A stretch of DNA of 64,000 nucleotides from Diploptera punctata (Eukaryota > Arthropoda > Insecta > Blattodea > Blaberidae), in the NCBI GenBank assembly GCA_030220185.1, contig JASPKZ010007250.1, positions 3,979,501-4,043,500 of the forward strand, written 5' to 3'. Shown in pieces: positions 31,798 to 42,420 of this stretch. The notes under the pieces are model-generated. The model ran no database searches. It had not been told where the DNA came from and saw only the letters and a program-made list of their open reading frames with translations. Position numbers and translations under genes: made by a program. Every line of letters starts with the position of its first letter. Position 1 is the first letter of the stretch.

Positions 31798-32402
31798 TCT
31801 TCCTCTTCTTCTTCTTCTTCACGGTTTAGGCTTATTTACTAGCCTGTTCCGGCTCCAAATTGCTGCTCTTTCCATCTTTTCTTTGGTCTTCCCAAACTTC
31901 TTCTTCCTCGTGGTGAATAGCTGTATGCTGCTTTTGGTATTCTATTCTCAGTCATCCTTGCCAAATGTTCTTTCCAGTTTGTTCTGTTTTTCTCTATTGT
32001 TGTGTTTAATTCATCCACTTTTAGTTGTTGTCTTATTTCTGTGTTATGTTGTTTGTCTGTTCTTTGGTATCCTGCTATTGGTCTGAGGAATCTCATTTCA
32101 GCAGTTTTGTATTCTGGATGATTGTTGTGTTGTCACTGTCAATGTTTCGGATCCATAAGTAATAATAGGCACTACCATTGTCTTGTATAATTTCATTATA
32201 GAGTCTTTCCTGGCTTTATTTTTCAGAGTTCTTTTTAGTGTTCCTGTTATATAATTAAACTTATTTAGTTTGTTATTTATATCTGTTTCCGCTGTGTATG
32301 ATATTTCGCAACCTAGCAAGTTATATCTTACCACTTGTTCTATTGGTCTGTTTTCTAATATTATCTTTGTCCGAACTGGATGAGCGCCCTTGAAGGCCAA
32401 TG
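31798..32402 (-). pseudogene. LINE-B fragment with one frameshift
   Basis: The minus strand reads MAFKGAHPVRTKIILENRPI, EQVVRYNLLGCEIS, DINNKLNKFNYITGTLKRTL, YGSETLTVTTQQSSRI, then after a shift at ~32,097 MRFLRPIAGYQRTDK, WKEHLARMTENRIPKA and PRGRRSLGRPKKRWKEQQF-stop, with a (GAA)n tail at 31,798-31,830. Closely related to 56,400-56,940. Confidence 0.85.
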
Positions 32403-33280
32403 TTTTTTATTTTCGTGAGGATATTTCCACAAGTAATCTACTATTAAAAGTTGTAATTATTGATTACATACATTTTAGAATATTTTCTATGATTTGAATA
32501 TTATTATTTTCATTCACGAAGAATAACAAGTATATTCACAGGATATGTTTTTAATTTAATGAAGGGAACTACTTTTACGCGTACTTATTGCATCTACAAC
32601 TTACGTCGGTGTCCATAACCAATGAAAAGCGAGCAGGTCCCATTGTTTTGTTTTGATGAGGATAATTTTAAGAGCGGACAGCCTATAGATCAGGAGTTCG
32701 GCCTTATCTAAATTATAGAAGAAGGGGAATGGGAGTGGAGAGACAAGTAAACAGACAGAGAGACAGACAAGTAGGGAGGCAGTCACAAAGATAAGTAGGC
32801 AGGCAGACAGATAAGGGGAAAGGGACAGATCGAGAGGTGCGAAAAGAGAAATTAAGAGAAATGGAAATAAAATAGACTAACTTAGAAAACGCATAACATT
32901 TCAAATAAAACAACACTAGGCATTCGTGTTATACTTAGAAATTTATCAGTTTGAGATAAATGTTGTTAGTTGAATGACTGTTTATAAAGTTAGAGTGGTT
33001 TTGAAAACTGACACTTTGTGATAAGTACACTTGTATCTAAAATGCAAAAGTCAACGATATGTAAAATTATATCGATAACACCATTCAACACTCAACCAAG
33101 TGGCATTGTTCAATTATTATTCATACAAACTAAACACCAAAACTATTGAGTAAAGAGGTCAATTGTAATTAATTGACAGGAGAGAAACTTGATTTAATGA
33201 TATAATACACTCGCAAACAAATTAAAAGCATACTTAATTGTAAAAAAAAATAAACATTCTAATTTTACCTAACAATTGAC
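32403..33280. other. Unassigned; CAGACAG-rich patch
   Basis: 32,735-32,830 is a degenerate (GACAGACAAGTAG)n-like purine-rich stretch. Nothing else recognised. Confidence 0.35.
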
Positions 33281-33284
33281 ACCG

Positions 33285-33885
33285 TCGCAATAGTACATTA
33301 TGATGCGAGGATGGGAAGTGGTTTTTACAGAAGCGAGGAAATGTTTAAAAACCGAGCGATAGCGAGGTTTTTAATTTCGGACATTCTGTAAAACACTTCA
33401 CAAACATGCGTTGTACATTATTTTTTGCGTGATGGTGTTTCCAAAATAATAATTAATAGTAAAATAATAACATCTTTGTTAGAAATATTTCCGTTCATTA
33501 TAAAAAACTGACTACTTACACAGTGGGCAATGTTTATTAATTGAGACTACAGCAGGCTATGACACCAATCAGTCATAAAATGGCGGCAAGTTCGTATTTA
33601 TTGATTTATATTGTTTCAAATAATGTTGTTCATTTAAAATGCAGTGATTTGTTACGTACAATGTATATTAACACTTGGATATATTTTTATACATACATTG
33701 TACGTAGTATACATAAATGGCAGTGGTTTTACTTCCCGTACGAGGTTTGTAATATGTAATATTACAGTATAGTTATTTAGGTTGGCAACCCCGAAATTTA
33801 GGAAGGTGAACTTTCAATCATGGTCGCCATTGCTGTAAGTACGACAAAACTCACTATCGCGCAAAAATAATAATGTACTGCTTTT
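33285..33885. repeat. MITE related to the element at 60,534-61,270
   Basis: 33,535-33,740 is collinear with the minus strand of 60,845-61,015 (CTATGACACCAATCAGT, AAAATGGCGG, ATTTAAAATGC.GTGATTTGTT, GTAGTATACATAAA, GTGG.TTTACTTCCCG). Outer parts TACATTATTTTTTGCGTGAT (33,413) and GCGCAAAAATAATAATGTAC (about 33,858) are inverted. Boundaries are uncertain. Confidence 0.55.
33311..33400 (+). repeat. Long hairpin
   Basis: GAAGTGGTTTTTACAGAA pairs with TTCTGTAAAACACTTC, and TTTAAAAACC with GGTTTTTAA, leaving GAGCGATAGCGA as the loop; the middle is imperfectly paired. The size is like a pre-miRNA, but it lies within a MITE-like repeat. Confidence 0.6.
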
Positions 33886-33924
33886 TTCAAATACCCTAAA
33901 GAACAAATTCAGATAAATGAAAAT

Positions 33925-34370
33925 CTTCGCCTTCTTCTTCTTCTAACAAGGATTAAACTTTATTGGTTCGTTCTGGCTCCAAGTATCATAGCTGCTGTGT
34001 CAATCTCTTTCGTGGGCGTCCCCGATCTTCTTAGTTCAAACTTTTCCAAGGCAATCTGTTGGTATCCATTCTGTAGACATGATCACACCATTTTCTCCTA
34101 AACTCTTTTATTTTATCTGTCAAACTGAATATTTGTAGTTCTTTACGAATATCTTCATTTAATTTTTTATCCATTAAAGTATATCCTGCCACAAATAGTA
34201 AATATTTCATTTCTGCGGCTTCTATTCTTTTAATTGTCTGTTTATTTAAGTCCATATTTCTGAGCCATACAATATTGCAAACACAGCCAATAGGCTACTT
34301 TATAAAATTTTAAATGTGTTTCTTTTCTTACTATCTTTCCCAATGTTCTCTTAAGGGTGTCCCATAAATA
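33925..34370 (-). pseudogene. LINE fragment with (GAA)n tail
   Basis: The minus strand encodes MDLNKQTIKRIEAAEMKYLL, FVAGYTLMDKKLNEDIRKEL, KWCDHVYRMDTNRLPWKSLN, then a frameshifted RGRPRKRL and an EEEG tail from (GAA)n. LINE thumb and GRP tail. Confidence 0.7.
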
Positions 34371-34477
34371 TTGAAATATTTGTAATTTATTATTTTTGGG
34401 TTTTCTCTACTACAGCCTAAAGATACAGAAATCTTGTTCTCAGGCTTGAGGTTTTTTAAGAACTCCATTGCCTAACA

Positions 34478-34595
34478 GGCTGAGAAGACTCTTGGTCTAC
34501 CACCCGGCACTAGCCTCACATCCACATGTTTTAATCACAGAGATGGACGATCATCCAGCCTGTGTAGGGTTGACACGTCGGGGTCGAAGAAGATA
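34478..34595 (-). mobile_element. SINE-B 3' fragment
   Basis: GGTCTACCACCCGGCACTAG, TCACATCCACATG, AATCACAGAGATGGACGATC and GTGTAGGGTTGACACGTCGG match the SINE-B 3' half in antisense. Confidence 0.65.
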
Positions 34596-34643
34596 TGTAA
34601 AAAAATTAAAAAATTGTTTCACTTCTTTGGAATTTACTAATAA

Positions 34644-35601
34644 CTAACTAACTAACTCACTGGCACTATCTAACTCGTAGGTTCATGGCCGCACGGACAT
34701 AAGCTCTCCATACATCCCTATCCTGATCTAATGTTTTCCAATCATCCCCTGTATAATCCACTTCCTTCAAATCATAGTTAATGTTATTCTCCCACCTCAT
34801 TCTTGGTCTATCAACTGGACGTTTTCCCTCTGGTTTTCCTACAAGAAGCTTACATGCACGTCTTTCATTCCCCATTCGTGCCACATGTCCTGCCCATCGC
34901 AGTCTCTGTGACTTAAACTCTTCTCATTATATCTGGCTTCCTATAAAGACCATGCAATTCACTAATATGCAGTCTTCTCCGTTCACCTGTCTGTTCATCT
35001 CTCTTTGGTCCAAAAATTTTCCTAAGAACTTTATTCTCAAATACTCGTAATCTCCCTTAAAGTAAGAGTCCATGTTTCGCATCCATATAATATAACTTGT
35101 AAATAATACTTTTATATATTTTCAGTTTAACGTTTTTTTGAAAGGAGTTGGAAAGTCAAGAGTCTATGTAATGCATAATAACACGCATTTCCAGAATTCA
35201 GTCTATGTTTTATTTTCTTGTGCATCTCATTCCTGTTTGTGATTATTGTTCCTAGATATTTGAATTCAGCTACTTCCTCAAAATTTCCCTTATTTGTCAT
35301 ATGTTTAGTTTTATTGATATTTACTTCCAGTCCCAATTTCTAGTGTGTGCGTGTTGGCCTTTAGTGTCTCCTCGCTATCGCCCAATAGTACTACATCATC
35401 AGCATAAACTAACAGCTTATTAATAGCATTGAGGTGTAGGCCTTCTTCATCCTCTAAAGATTTGATGGCATGCTCTAGTACAAAATTAAATAGTAGTGCT
35501 CCAACCCATTGTGGATTTCAAAAGTATCCGAAAAATGTTTGCCTGCACGCACCCTACTCTTTGTGTCATTTAGACACATTCGTATAAGTCTAACTTTTTT
35601 C
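34644..35601 (-). pseudogene. LINE-A insertion with 15-bp TSD
   Basis: Flanked by GGAATTTACTAATAA (34,629-34,643) and GGAACTTACTAATAA (35,602-35,616), one mismatch. Minus strand: RT motif B remnant, SLEDEEG, LVYADDVVLL region, LEVNINKTKHM, FKYLGTIITN, LNSGNACYYAL, GNERRACKLLVGKPEGKRPV, AAMNLRVR and a (GTTA)n tail. It has a deletion around 35,290 (NGNGQL) and small frameshifts. Not functional. Confidence 0.85.
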
Positions 35602-35689
35602 GGAACTTACTAATAATAATTTTAAAATATATCTCTCCTCTACTATTCAATTTTGTAATAGACAATGTTTTTGCTAATGATGTACTATT

Positions 35690-36809
35690 ACACTGGTGAA
35701 CATGATTTTTGTCTCATGAGTACCAGTAGTTGTACTTAATGCAGTTTCTTATCGTGTTTTCAAATATGTATTCGGAATTTCTCCATCACCCAACAGTTTT
35801 CTATTTCAATTAATAATTTTAAATAATTATTTTTTTAATACATCTAGATTTCTTCCCGGAAAATCTTGGCGCAGTGAGTGATGAGCACGGGGAACACTTT
35901 CATCAGGAGATTCCAACTATGGAAAAGAGATATCAAGGCAAATGGAATGCTAATATGCTAACCGATTATTGTTGGACCATCAAGAGGGATGCTCCACAGG
36001 CGAAATATAGCAGAAAATAATCATTTCTTACTTTCTAGGTGAGTCCTAATGTTCGAATATTGTGTAGTTCTTCTTCTTCTTCGGCTTTCCCCCACTTATA
36101 GGTTTGCCGTCTTCAGTTTCCATTTATCTCTATCATTCCAATCTCCCTCTTCCAAATTCCGATCATCCATTATAGTTCTGACGTAGGTTTTCCATTTCCA
36201 TCTTGGTCTGCCACGTTTATTTCTTCCAGGGGGTGACCATTGGTATATATTTTTTGGTCATCTTTCATTTTCCTTTTCGTAGCTTAAGTCTGTTATATTT
36301 AAATCCATCCGGCTGACATATTTTACTGAAGTACGTAGCGATATACTTTTTTCCAGGGCCAGGTTGCCAGCCTGACGCCTAACCCCCAGACACGGAGGAC
36401 CTGGGTTTTTTTTGGGGTTTGCTCCCTTAGCCGACAGGTCTCAGTTTTAAGGCGCTGAGAACTCGCCTTTCGTCCCATCCTGTTAGCTACAGTCTATTAC
36501 GACTGCAGTCAGGGAGCACGACGAGAACGTAGGATTAGGACTTGCTGGCAGAGCTGCTAAAGAAGTCGCAGTGGCATTTCTCGAGATTTATTAAGGTATA
36601 CATAGTCGGCATCTGTACCCTTCTCGAGGCCGTACCAACCATTTTCTCCCTATTGTGTAGTTACGAATGAAAAATAATATTAAAGTGTTTGCGTCTCTCG
36701 AAAACCTTGCGTGATGGAGAAAAACAGATATCATATTTGAATACTATCAGTATCAGATATTTTTCTTTCTGAGACAAAAAACAATAATTTATTTTTTGTT
36801 GCTCAATGT
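35690..36809 (+). mobile_element. TIR element E2 with coding exon, split by a LINE
   Basis: Begins ACACTGGTGAACATGATTTTTGTCTCA and ends TTTTTGTTGCTCAATGT, the same inverted ends as E1 and E3. Coding block 35,851-36,019: HLDFFPENLGAVSDEHGEHF, HQEIPTMEKRYQGKWNANML, TDYCWTIKRDAPQAKYSRK-stop, then AGGTGAGT. It is interrupted at 36,070-36,650 by a LINE insertion with a 12-bp TSD. The exon reads cleanly over ~57 codons here, the best copy of the three. Confidence 0.7.
36070..36650 (-). mobile_element. 5'/3'-joined LINE remnant with 12-bp TSD
   Basis: TSD TATTGTGTAGTT at 36,058-36,069 and 36,651-36,662. On the minus strand the 3' end has RGRPRWKWKTYVRTIMDDRN, LEEGDWNDRDKWKLKTANL and a (GAA)n tail. 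The 5' part (GGGAGAAAATGGTTGGTACG, GGGGTTAGGCGTCAGGCTGG) looks like LINE 5' UTR. The RT in between is missing, so the element carries a large internal deletion. Confidence 0.7.
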
Positions 36810-37811
36810 AGTTACCTCAGGATAGGGATGAATGGGGCAATGAAATTATGGGTTCGGCAGTGCTAGTGAGTAAATATATTTCATATAGGACTATGTTCTT
36901 GTAAACAACACAGATCAGTAAATTTAGAAGTTAGTAACAATCTAGAAGAGTAGGAAATGAATTGGACTTCTTTATAGCGCATGGATTCGTTTGAAAAAAA
37001 TCAAACATCATTGATATGCTATATGTGAGTGTATGTGGTAGCAGTTACTTCCTTCTCCGGTTTGATATTTGAATTTTGTTGTTTGTGCAGGTGATTTGTT
37101 CGGTTTTGTTGGCTACCCATACAAATGCTAATATCTTTTGCAGAGGAAGGGAAAACGTATTGATTCCTGTGGTGTTGGCAACAATACTATTTATTTCAAG
37201 AGAATCGCTTCATGAAAAATAAAACATTCTCAGATCAATATCAGCTCGGTTACACAATACAATTGCGTGCATTGCTTAAGTTTATCATCACATCCATTGT
37301 AGTTGATATGCGGAAACCAATATACAAAAATTATCGTTTCTATTTCTACTCGTACACTGAATTCTTGACAAATAAAATATAGAATTGTATAGATTTGTTT
37401 TTTTATATACATTAGACAGGATCAGAACTACCAACAATTTAATTTATCTTGCCTGAATACATTTTATTCTTAGTTCTAGTCTTAATCTTAACTATCATTA
37501 ACTGGTTGTATTACACAGCTCTAAAAAAAATGTTGCCCTGGATATCTCTACGAATTTCTATATTTTCAAGTGCACAGTTTACGAATATATTCATGAAAGT
37601 GCTGAATGTGCTCTAGTTTTTATGATTTTTGCGTATCTTATATTTTAAACAGTAAACGGCTTATTACAAATAAAATGTATATTTCCAGTTTGATATCTGC
37701 GCATATTTTTTCGCGCGTACAAAGGTCACGTGATCCCCACTATCGCACCCCTATTTCCGCATATCGATCGTGATGAAAGTTATTTAACAAAATCAAAGTA
37801 CTCACAACGTG
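36810..37811. other. No recognised feature
   Basis: AT-rich; no repeat or coding relation seen. Confidence 0.35.
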
Positions 37812-38515
37812 CATCTGGATAAGTTTCCATGTATAAATACATGTGGATACACAAAATACCTTTGCTTCATTTGTTTGTGGGCTAGTAGAGCAGAGCAACT
37901 TCACTGGGAAGAAGATGTGTGGCCTTTGAGAAAGTCCTTAACTGTCGGTAAAGCCAAAGTAATAAATAAGCCGTTACTAAGCAGAGACAAAATCATACTT
38001 CCACCATTACATATCAAGTTAGGTATGATAAAACAATTCGTCAAAGCGTTGGACAAGGAAGGAGAATGTTTCAAATACAGTTGTAGAAAATTTCCTAAGC
38101 TTAATATGGAAAAGTTAAAAGGCGGAGTATTTTATGGTCCTCAAGTTCGGCAATTGATGAAAGATTCAAATTTTATCAAAGTTATGACTGTTTCGGAAGT
38201 GAAGCTTGGAAGGGTATTGTATTGGTAGTAGAAAATTTTCTAGGTAACTATGAAGCACCAAATTATAAAGAAATTGTGCAAAACATGTTGACAAGCTTCA
38301 AGATTCTAGGAGCAAATATGAAAATAAAGTTACACTTTATCCACATTTACCTGGATAAATATCCGGATAATTTAGGAAATTATAGTGACGAGCAGGGAGA
38401 GTGCTTTGACCAGGATCTAAAAGTAATGGAAGAAAGGTATCAGGGTTGATGGGACCGTCACATGATGGCAGATTACTGCTGGTCTTTAAATGAGATTGAC
38501 CCCTAATAATTATAG
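37812..38515 (+). pseudogene. Unnamed multi-copy protein family, pseudogene
   Basis: Three blocks in order: YLCFICLWASRAEQLHWEED..WPLRKSL and LPPLHIKLGMIKQFVKALDK, GGVFYGPQVRQLMKDSNF (37,850-38,190); after a frameshift at ~38,190-38,205, SEAWKGIVLVVENFLGNYEA, NYKEIVQNML, KLHFIHIYLDKYPDNLG, SDEQGECFDQDLKVMEERYQ (to 38,446); then a TGA and DYCWSL. The last block matches the exon in elements E1-E3 (SDEHGEHFHQEIPTMEKRYQG, DYCWT). I recognise this as a protein that recurs in many arthropod genomes under no settled name. The function is unknown and a transposon origin is inferred. Confidence 0.65.
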
Positions 38516-38789
38516 AAGAAAATCTTATAAAAGGCGTTTCACTGAAGTATAACATGGGTTTTCGACATTTATCTTTCTATTTACGTCGGTGTATACTAAT
38601 TTTTCAAAAAACAATTGACATTATAAATATATCTGCTTTTTTTCCCCATATTTTCCGATTTTTGTAGTGTAAAATGAAAATAAAGATTAAAAAAAACAGA
38701 GCAAATCTTCCAAAATCATTGATAGTTTCATGAATTGTGAGCATAAATATAACCAAAATTAATCCTATATCAACGGCAACAAACCCACT
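38516..38789. other. No recognised feature
   Basis: AT-rich, no signal. Confidence 0.3.
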
Positions 38790-39085
38790 GTTCACCAGTT
38801 TAATAGATCTGGTAGGAGATATTAGAAGAAAGAGTCTGGAATGGTAGGTCATGTGTTGCGGATGTAGCAAGAAAGAGGTGCAAGAAATATTTTAGAAGGG
38901 AAACCGTAAGGAAGAAGGAAGGTTGGAAGACAGAAACTAAGATGGTTAGATAATGTTGAGGAAAACTTAAGACAACTGAAGATGAAAAGGTGGAGAAAAA
39001 ACCTACTAATAGAGAAGAATGGACAGTTGTTATGGAGGAGGCAAGGTTCTTAGAGGACCGTAGAGCCAAAGGAAGAAGAAAAAGA
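38790..39085 (+). pseudogene. LINE C-terminal fragment
   Basis: Broken frames give VGHVLRM, GARNILEGKP, VGRQKLRWLDNVEENLRQLK, MKRWRKKPTNREEWTVVMEE and ARFLEDRRAK, a WxGHVxRM...GRxKxRWLDxVExDL LINE tail family distinct from LINE-A and B. Confidence 0.7.
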
Positions 39086-40269
39086 ATATATAATCATTTT
39101 AAAATTAAATCGTTATATTCAGTTACGTTGTGATAAATATATATGGCGGCCGCTAGAGCGCTTGTTAATTACAGTTTCAGGTAGGTCTGAAGGTCCAATC
39201 CCAATTGTCGGATTTGTGCCATCCGCAACATAGTGTCAAGCTCCGTATAATAGTACAACGAGTCTTGGCGAAAAAAAAAAAAACCATGCCCGGTGACGGT
39301 TGAATGCCGAGTACGCTGAATGTTTGATAGCGTCCTCTGTGCAGCTCTCTGCATTCCGTATATTCTATATATAGTAAGTAGGATCCATGAAGATTTGTGC
39401 AAAAATACTTCGAAAACATTGCCGTGAGAAAAGCGTCATTAGCAAGGCCTATATTTATTCGTAATTTTCTAAAATTACATACTACTACTCCTTCTAGTCC
39501 CGGCATTGAAAATTTTAGAATTGGCCTTAACGACAATTGATGAGATAAATTGTTCCAAAATCATGTGAATTAACTGTGTACGGGTGCAGCATCGAATGTT
39601 GTCAGTGGATATTTCGATAGAAGGGAAAAAACATGTTGGCTTGTAGTAACCAAATCTTTCGCTTCCAATGAGTCACTAATCTACTGGCTCGCTACGTCGA
39701 GGATCCAGATTCAATCCTCGCCAGGTAGTGTTTAATAACGTTATTAATTTTCATATATATATATATATATATATATACACAGGTTACTAGTCATCAATAT
39801 GGTTTTTACAAAGTTAAGAAAAAAGCTGTATCTAATAACTATGGATAGACTCGATTTTCAAGAGTGTAATAAACAAATAAATATTTTCTGAATCCACGAA
39901 TTGCATAAAAATAAATAAATCTTAATTTTAAATGTAAAGAATAAAGAAAACATAATACTATGATCGTATCCCTATTACTACAGTATGCATAAAATAGTGC
40001 ATGTATTTACCTGTGAGAATATAGGCCTACTAATGGATGTCAATTTGAGATAACTCACCTCCTGTGGAAAGAAACAAATACAAAATTAGAAAAACATATA
40101 TTTTTAATATTTAAATTAAGATTTTTAATATAATAAAATACAAGATTTTATAAGTTTTAGATATTAAAATATTGCACTAATATAGAAAAACTTACTCAAA
40201 ACGGAATCGCCTGGGAACATTTTTTTTCCCCATATTAGACAACATTCCGCATTATAAAATAAGAAAAAA
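39086..40269. other. Unassigned; tRNA-like remnant and (TA)n
   Basis: 39,680-39,730 has a B-box-like AGATTCAATCCTCG next to GGCTCGCTACG, followed by a (TA)n run at 39,751-39,777, so it may be an old SINE head. The rest shows nothing. The 119- and 77-codon minus-strand frames at 39,169-39,536 have no motif I know. Confidence 0.35.
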
Positions 40270-41377
40270 TATTAACCTATCTCAGATTATAGATCACCGT
40301 ACAAGACTTTTTATGTACCTTGGATTAATTGTAGTTCCGCTGCCATTCGAAAGTGAAGTATAGTATGTACAAGCGACTTCCACGGTAACGCGCGAAAAAA
40401 CAGTCCCATTTCGTCAGCGATAAAAAGGTCTCTTAGGCGCGGATCCTGAAATTAAAGTATGCAGTTTCCGTTTCCACTCACTAACTACACTTTCGTCCAC
40501 ATCCTTTGATTCCCTGCAAATTTCATTCCACACTACATTGTGTCGACTTTTAAAACTGTCCACAACCAACTTAAAGATGCCTTGAAATCGTTCTTTCCTA
40601 GGCATATATAGCAACAGCTCGACTGTAACTTTGGAGCATCGGAAATTTGCAGATTTTTTGATCGTGGACTTTTAAAACACTCCCAATACTTCGTTGATTC
40701 ACTTTTCCCCCCCTCTTCATTTGATCATTTCCTTGCATCCGTTCATTCATTATTTTTTCATTGTGTTTTAAAATCTCATAAACTTGGGGTTTTCCACATT
40801 TAAATTTAGTCATTATTTCGCGCACGGACAGTTTGTTTTTTTCTTTATCTTCAATCATTTTCATTTTTTCGTTTAATGACAATATATATAGGATTTAATC
40901 AGATTTATTCCGTAAATTCAGAACGCTACCTGTGAAAGATACGTACACAATCGGTCTCAGATCTTAAACTAATTTAAGATTTTACAGTGCATTCGTTATT
41001 TGTAAGACAGACGTTACACGCCAAATATTTGTTAAACGAACCTGTATTGCGCAAAACGGGTTGCAGTGAAGCTGAAAGAAAATTCCAGATACATGTAGGA
41101 ACTCTACTTGAACCGGCGGCTGGAATTATCACTAATTTTTAATAACGGGAATTCAATTAAGTGGAAACTAATTTATTTCTCTCTCTATCTTTCCGTCTTA
41201 TAAACATTTTTTTCATGAATTGTTTAGAAATATCCTTCCGTTTCTGCGTTGGACAGATTCCTTTTTATACAAAATAAATATACGTTAAATTTCTACTATT
41301 TTTCCGGGACCAATAAATGTGTTCACATTGGACAGATTTACGCATTATTCACGTTCCGGATTAAACACGTTTTACTG
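40270..41377 (-). pseudogene. Tigger (pogo-like) transposon, truncated
   Basis: Minus strand. The 5' TIR CAGTAAAACGTGTTTAATCC starts at 41,377 next to TA. The transposase remnant begins near 40,882: SLNEKMKMIEDKEKNKLSVR, EIMTKFKCGKPQVYEILKHN (CENP-B-type N-terminal HTH). It continues after damage with DSFKSRHNVVWNEICRESKD, VDESVVSEWKRKLHTLISG (second HTH), then out of frame LFIADEMGLFFRALPWKSLV, which contains the first catalytic Asp (D of ADE). A deletion between KRGGKVNQR and the second HTH plus two frameshifts kill it. The other two catalytic acidic residues and the 3' TIR are not found. Role: cut-and-paste DNA transposase with TA target. Confidence 0.85.
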
Positions 41378-41379
41378 TA

Positions 41380-42420
41380 TATTTTGGTTACTTCCATTAT
41401 ACAGACTTTAAATTAATGAAATTTGAGCTCTAGTAACGAAGATCGACCAACGGACATCGTCAGCTATCATCACTCGGCGTTATTCGTTCATTACCGGTTT
41501 CACACGGAATGATGATTGCACTTTGCTTGTCTTTTTTCTCTCTTTTTTTTTTTTTTAGAATCAGCTGATTGATTCCTTTGTAGACATAACGATTTTAGAT
41601 TAACTATATCTCAATTTCTCTTTCAATTATAAAGTATTACTCTCATTTTATGGGGAAAAAACCAACATATATTTGTTCCTCATATAATTAATGAAATATT
41701 GCTACAATCATTTGGTGTTTTTCTTCTTTTTTATTAATTTAAGTACACATACTCGTGGTATACAATCCCCTAGGAATACAATATTTACGCACCGCTCTTA
41801 TTTATAGATTAAGTCACAATAAAAAAAATGTGTATCTTTGTAATCCTTCATGTTCATATCAAAGAGAAAACGATTTTCAACAAAAGTAATCACAAATTTC
41901 GTCGAGGACCGAGGCAAGGATAATTAATACAATAAACCCATTAAAACTGATTGTATATGCAATTAATACAAATGGGGCGATCTTTAAAGTTTGCTAAAGT
42001 TAGAAAATACGCATTGTTTTACAGACATTTTCTCAATCAATCTTCATTTGTTTTTAGCAATTCCACCAATGAGTACGGAGATTTGCTTCTCTATTCTTTA
42101 AATCGACGAAGATGTTCGTCCGCAATTCAAAAAGTTCAAAATATAGGATGAATATCATCAGAGACGAAGGATGACGTCAGTGATCAATGTTGAAGAGAAA
42201 CCACATTTAACACTACTCATTGTTAAAACATTTTTGTGCTCCCCTTGTCATTATTTGTCTGTAAATCTTTCCTTGCAGCATGTAGATCAAGAGGCCTAGT
42301 ACCAGAGTTGTTGAATTTCATTTCTATTTTTGCTTTGTTTTGTTTACCATTTTATGTCAATCTTTACAAAGAAACACTCGAAATCATCACAGCGATACCT
42401 GTCTTCAAAATGTGTTAACC
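41380..42420. other. No recognised feature
   Basis: AT-rich; several frames of ~60 codons without motif. Confidence 0.35.
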
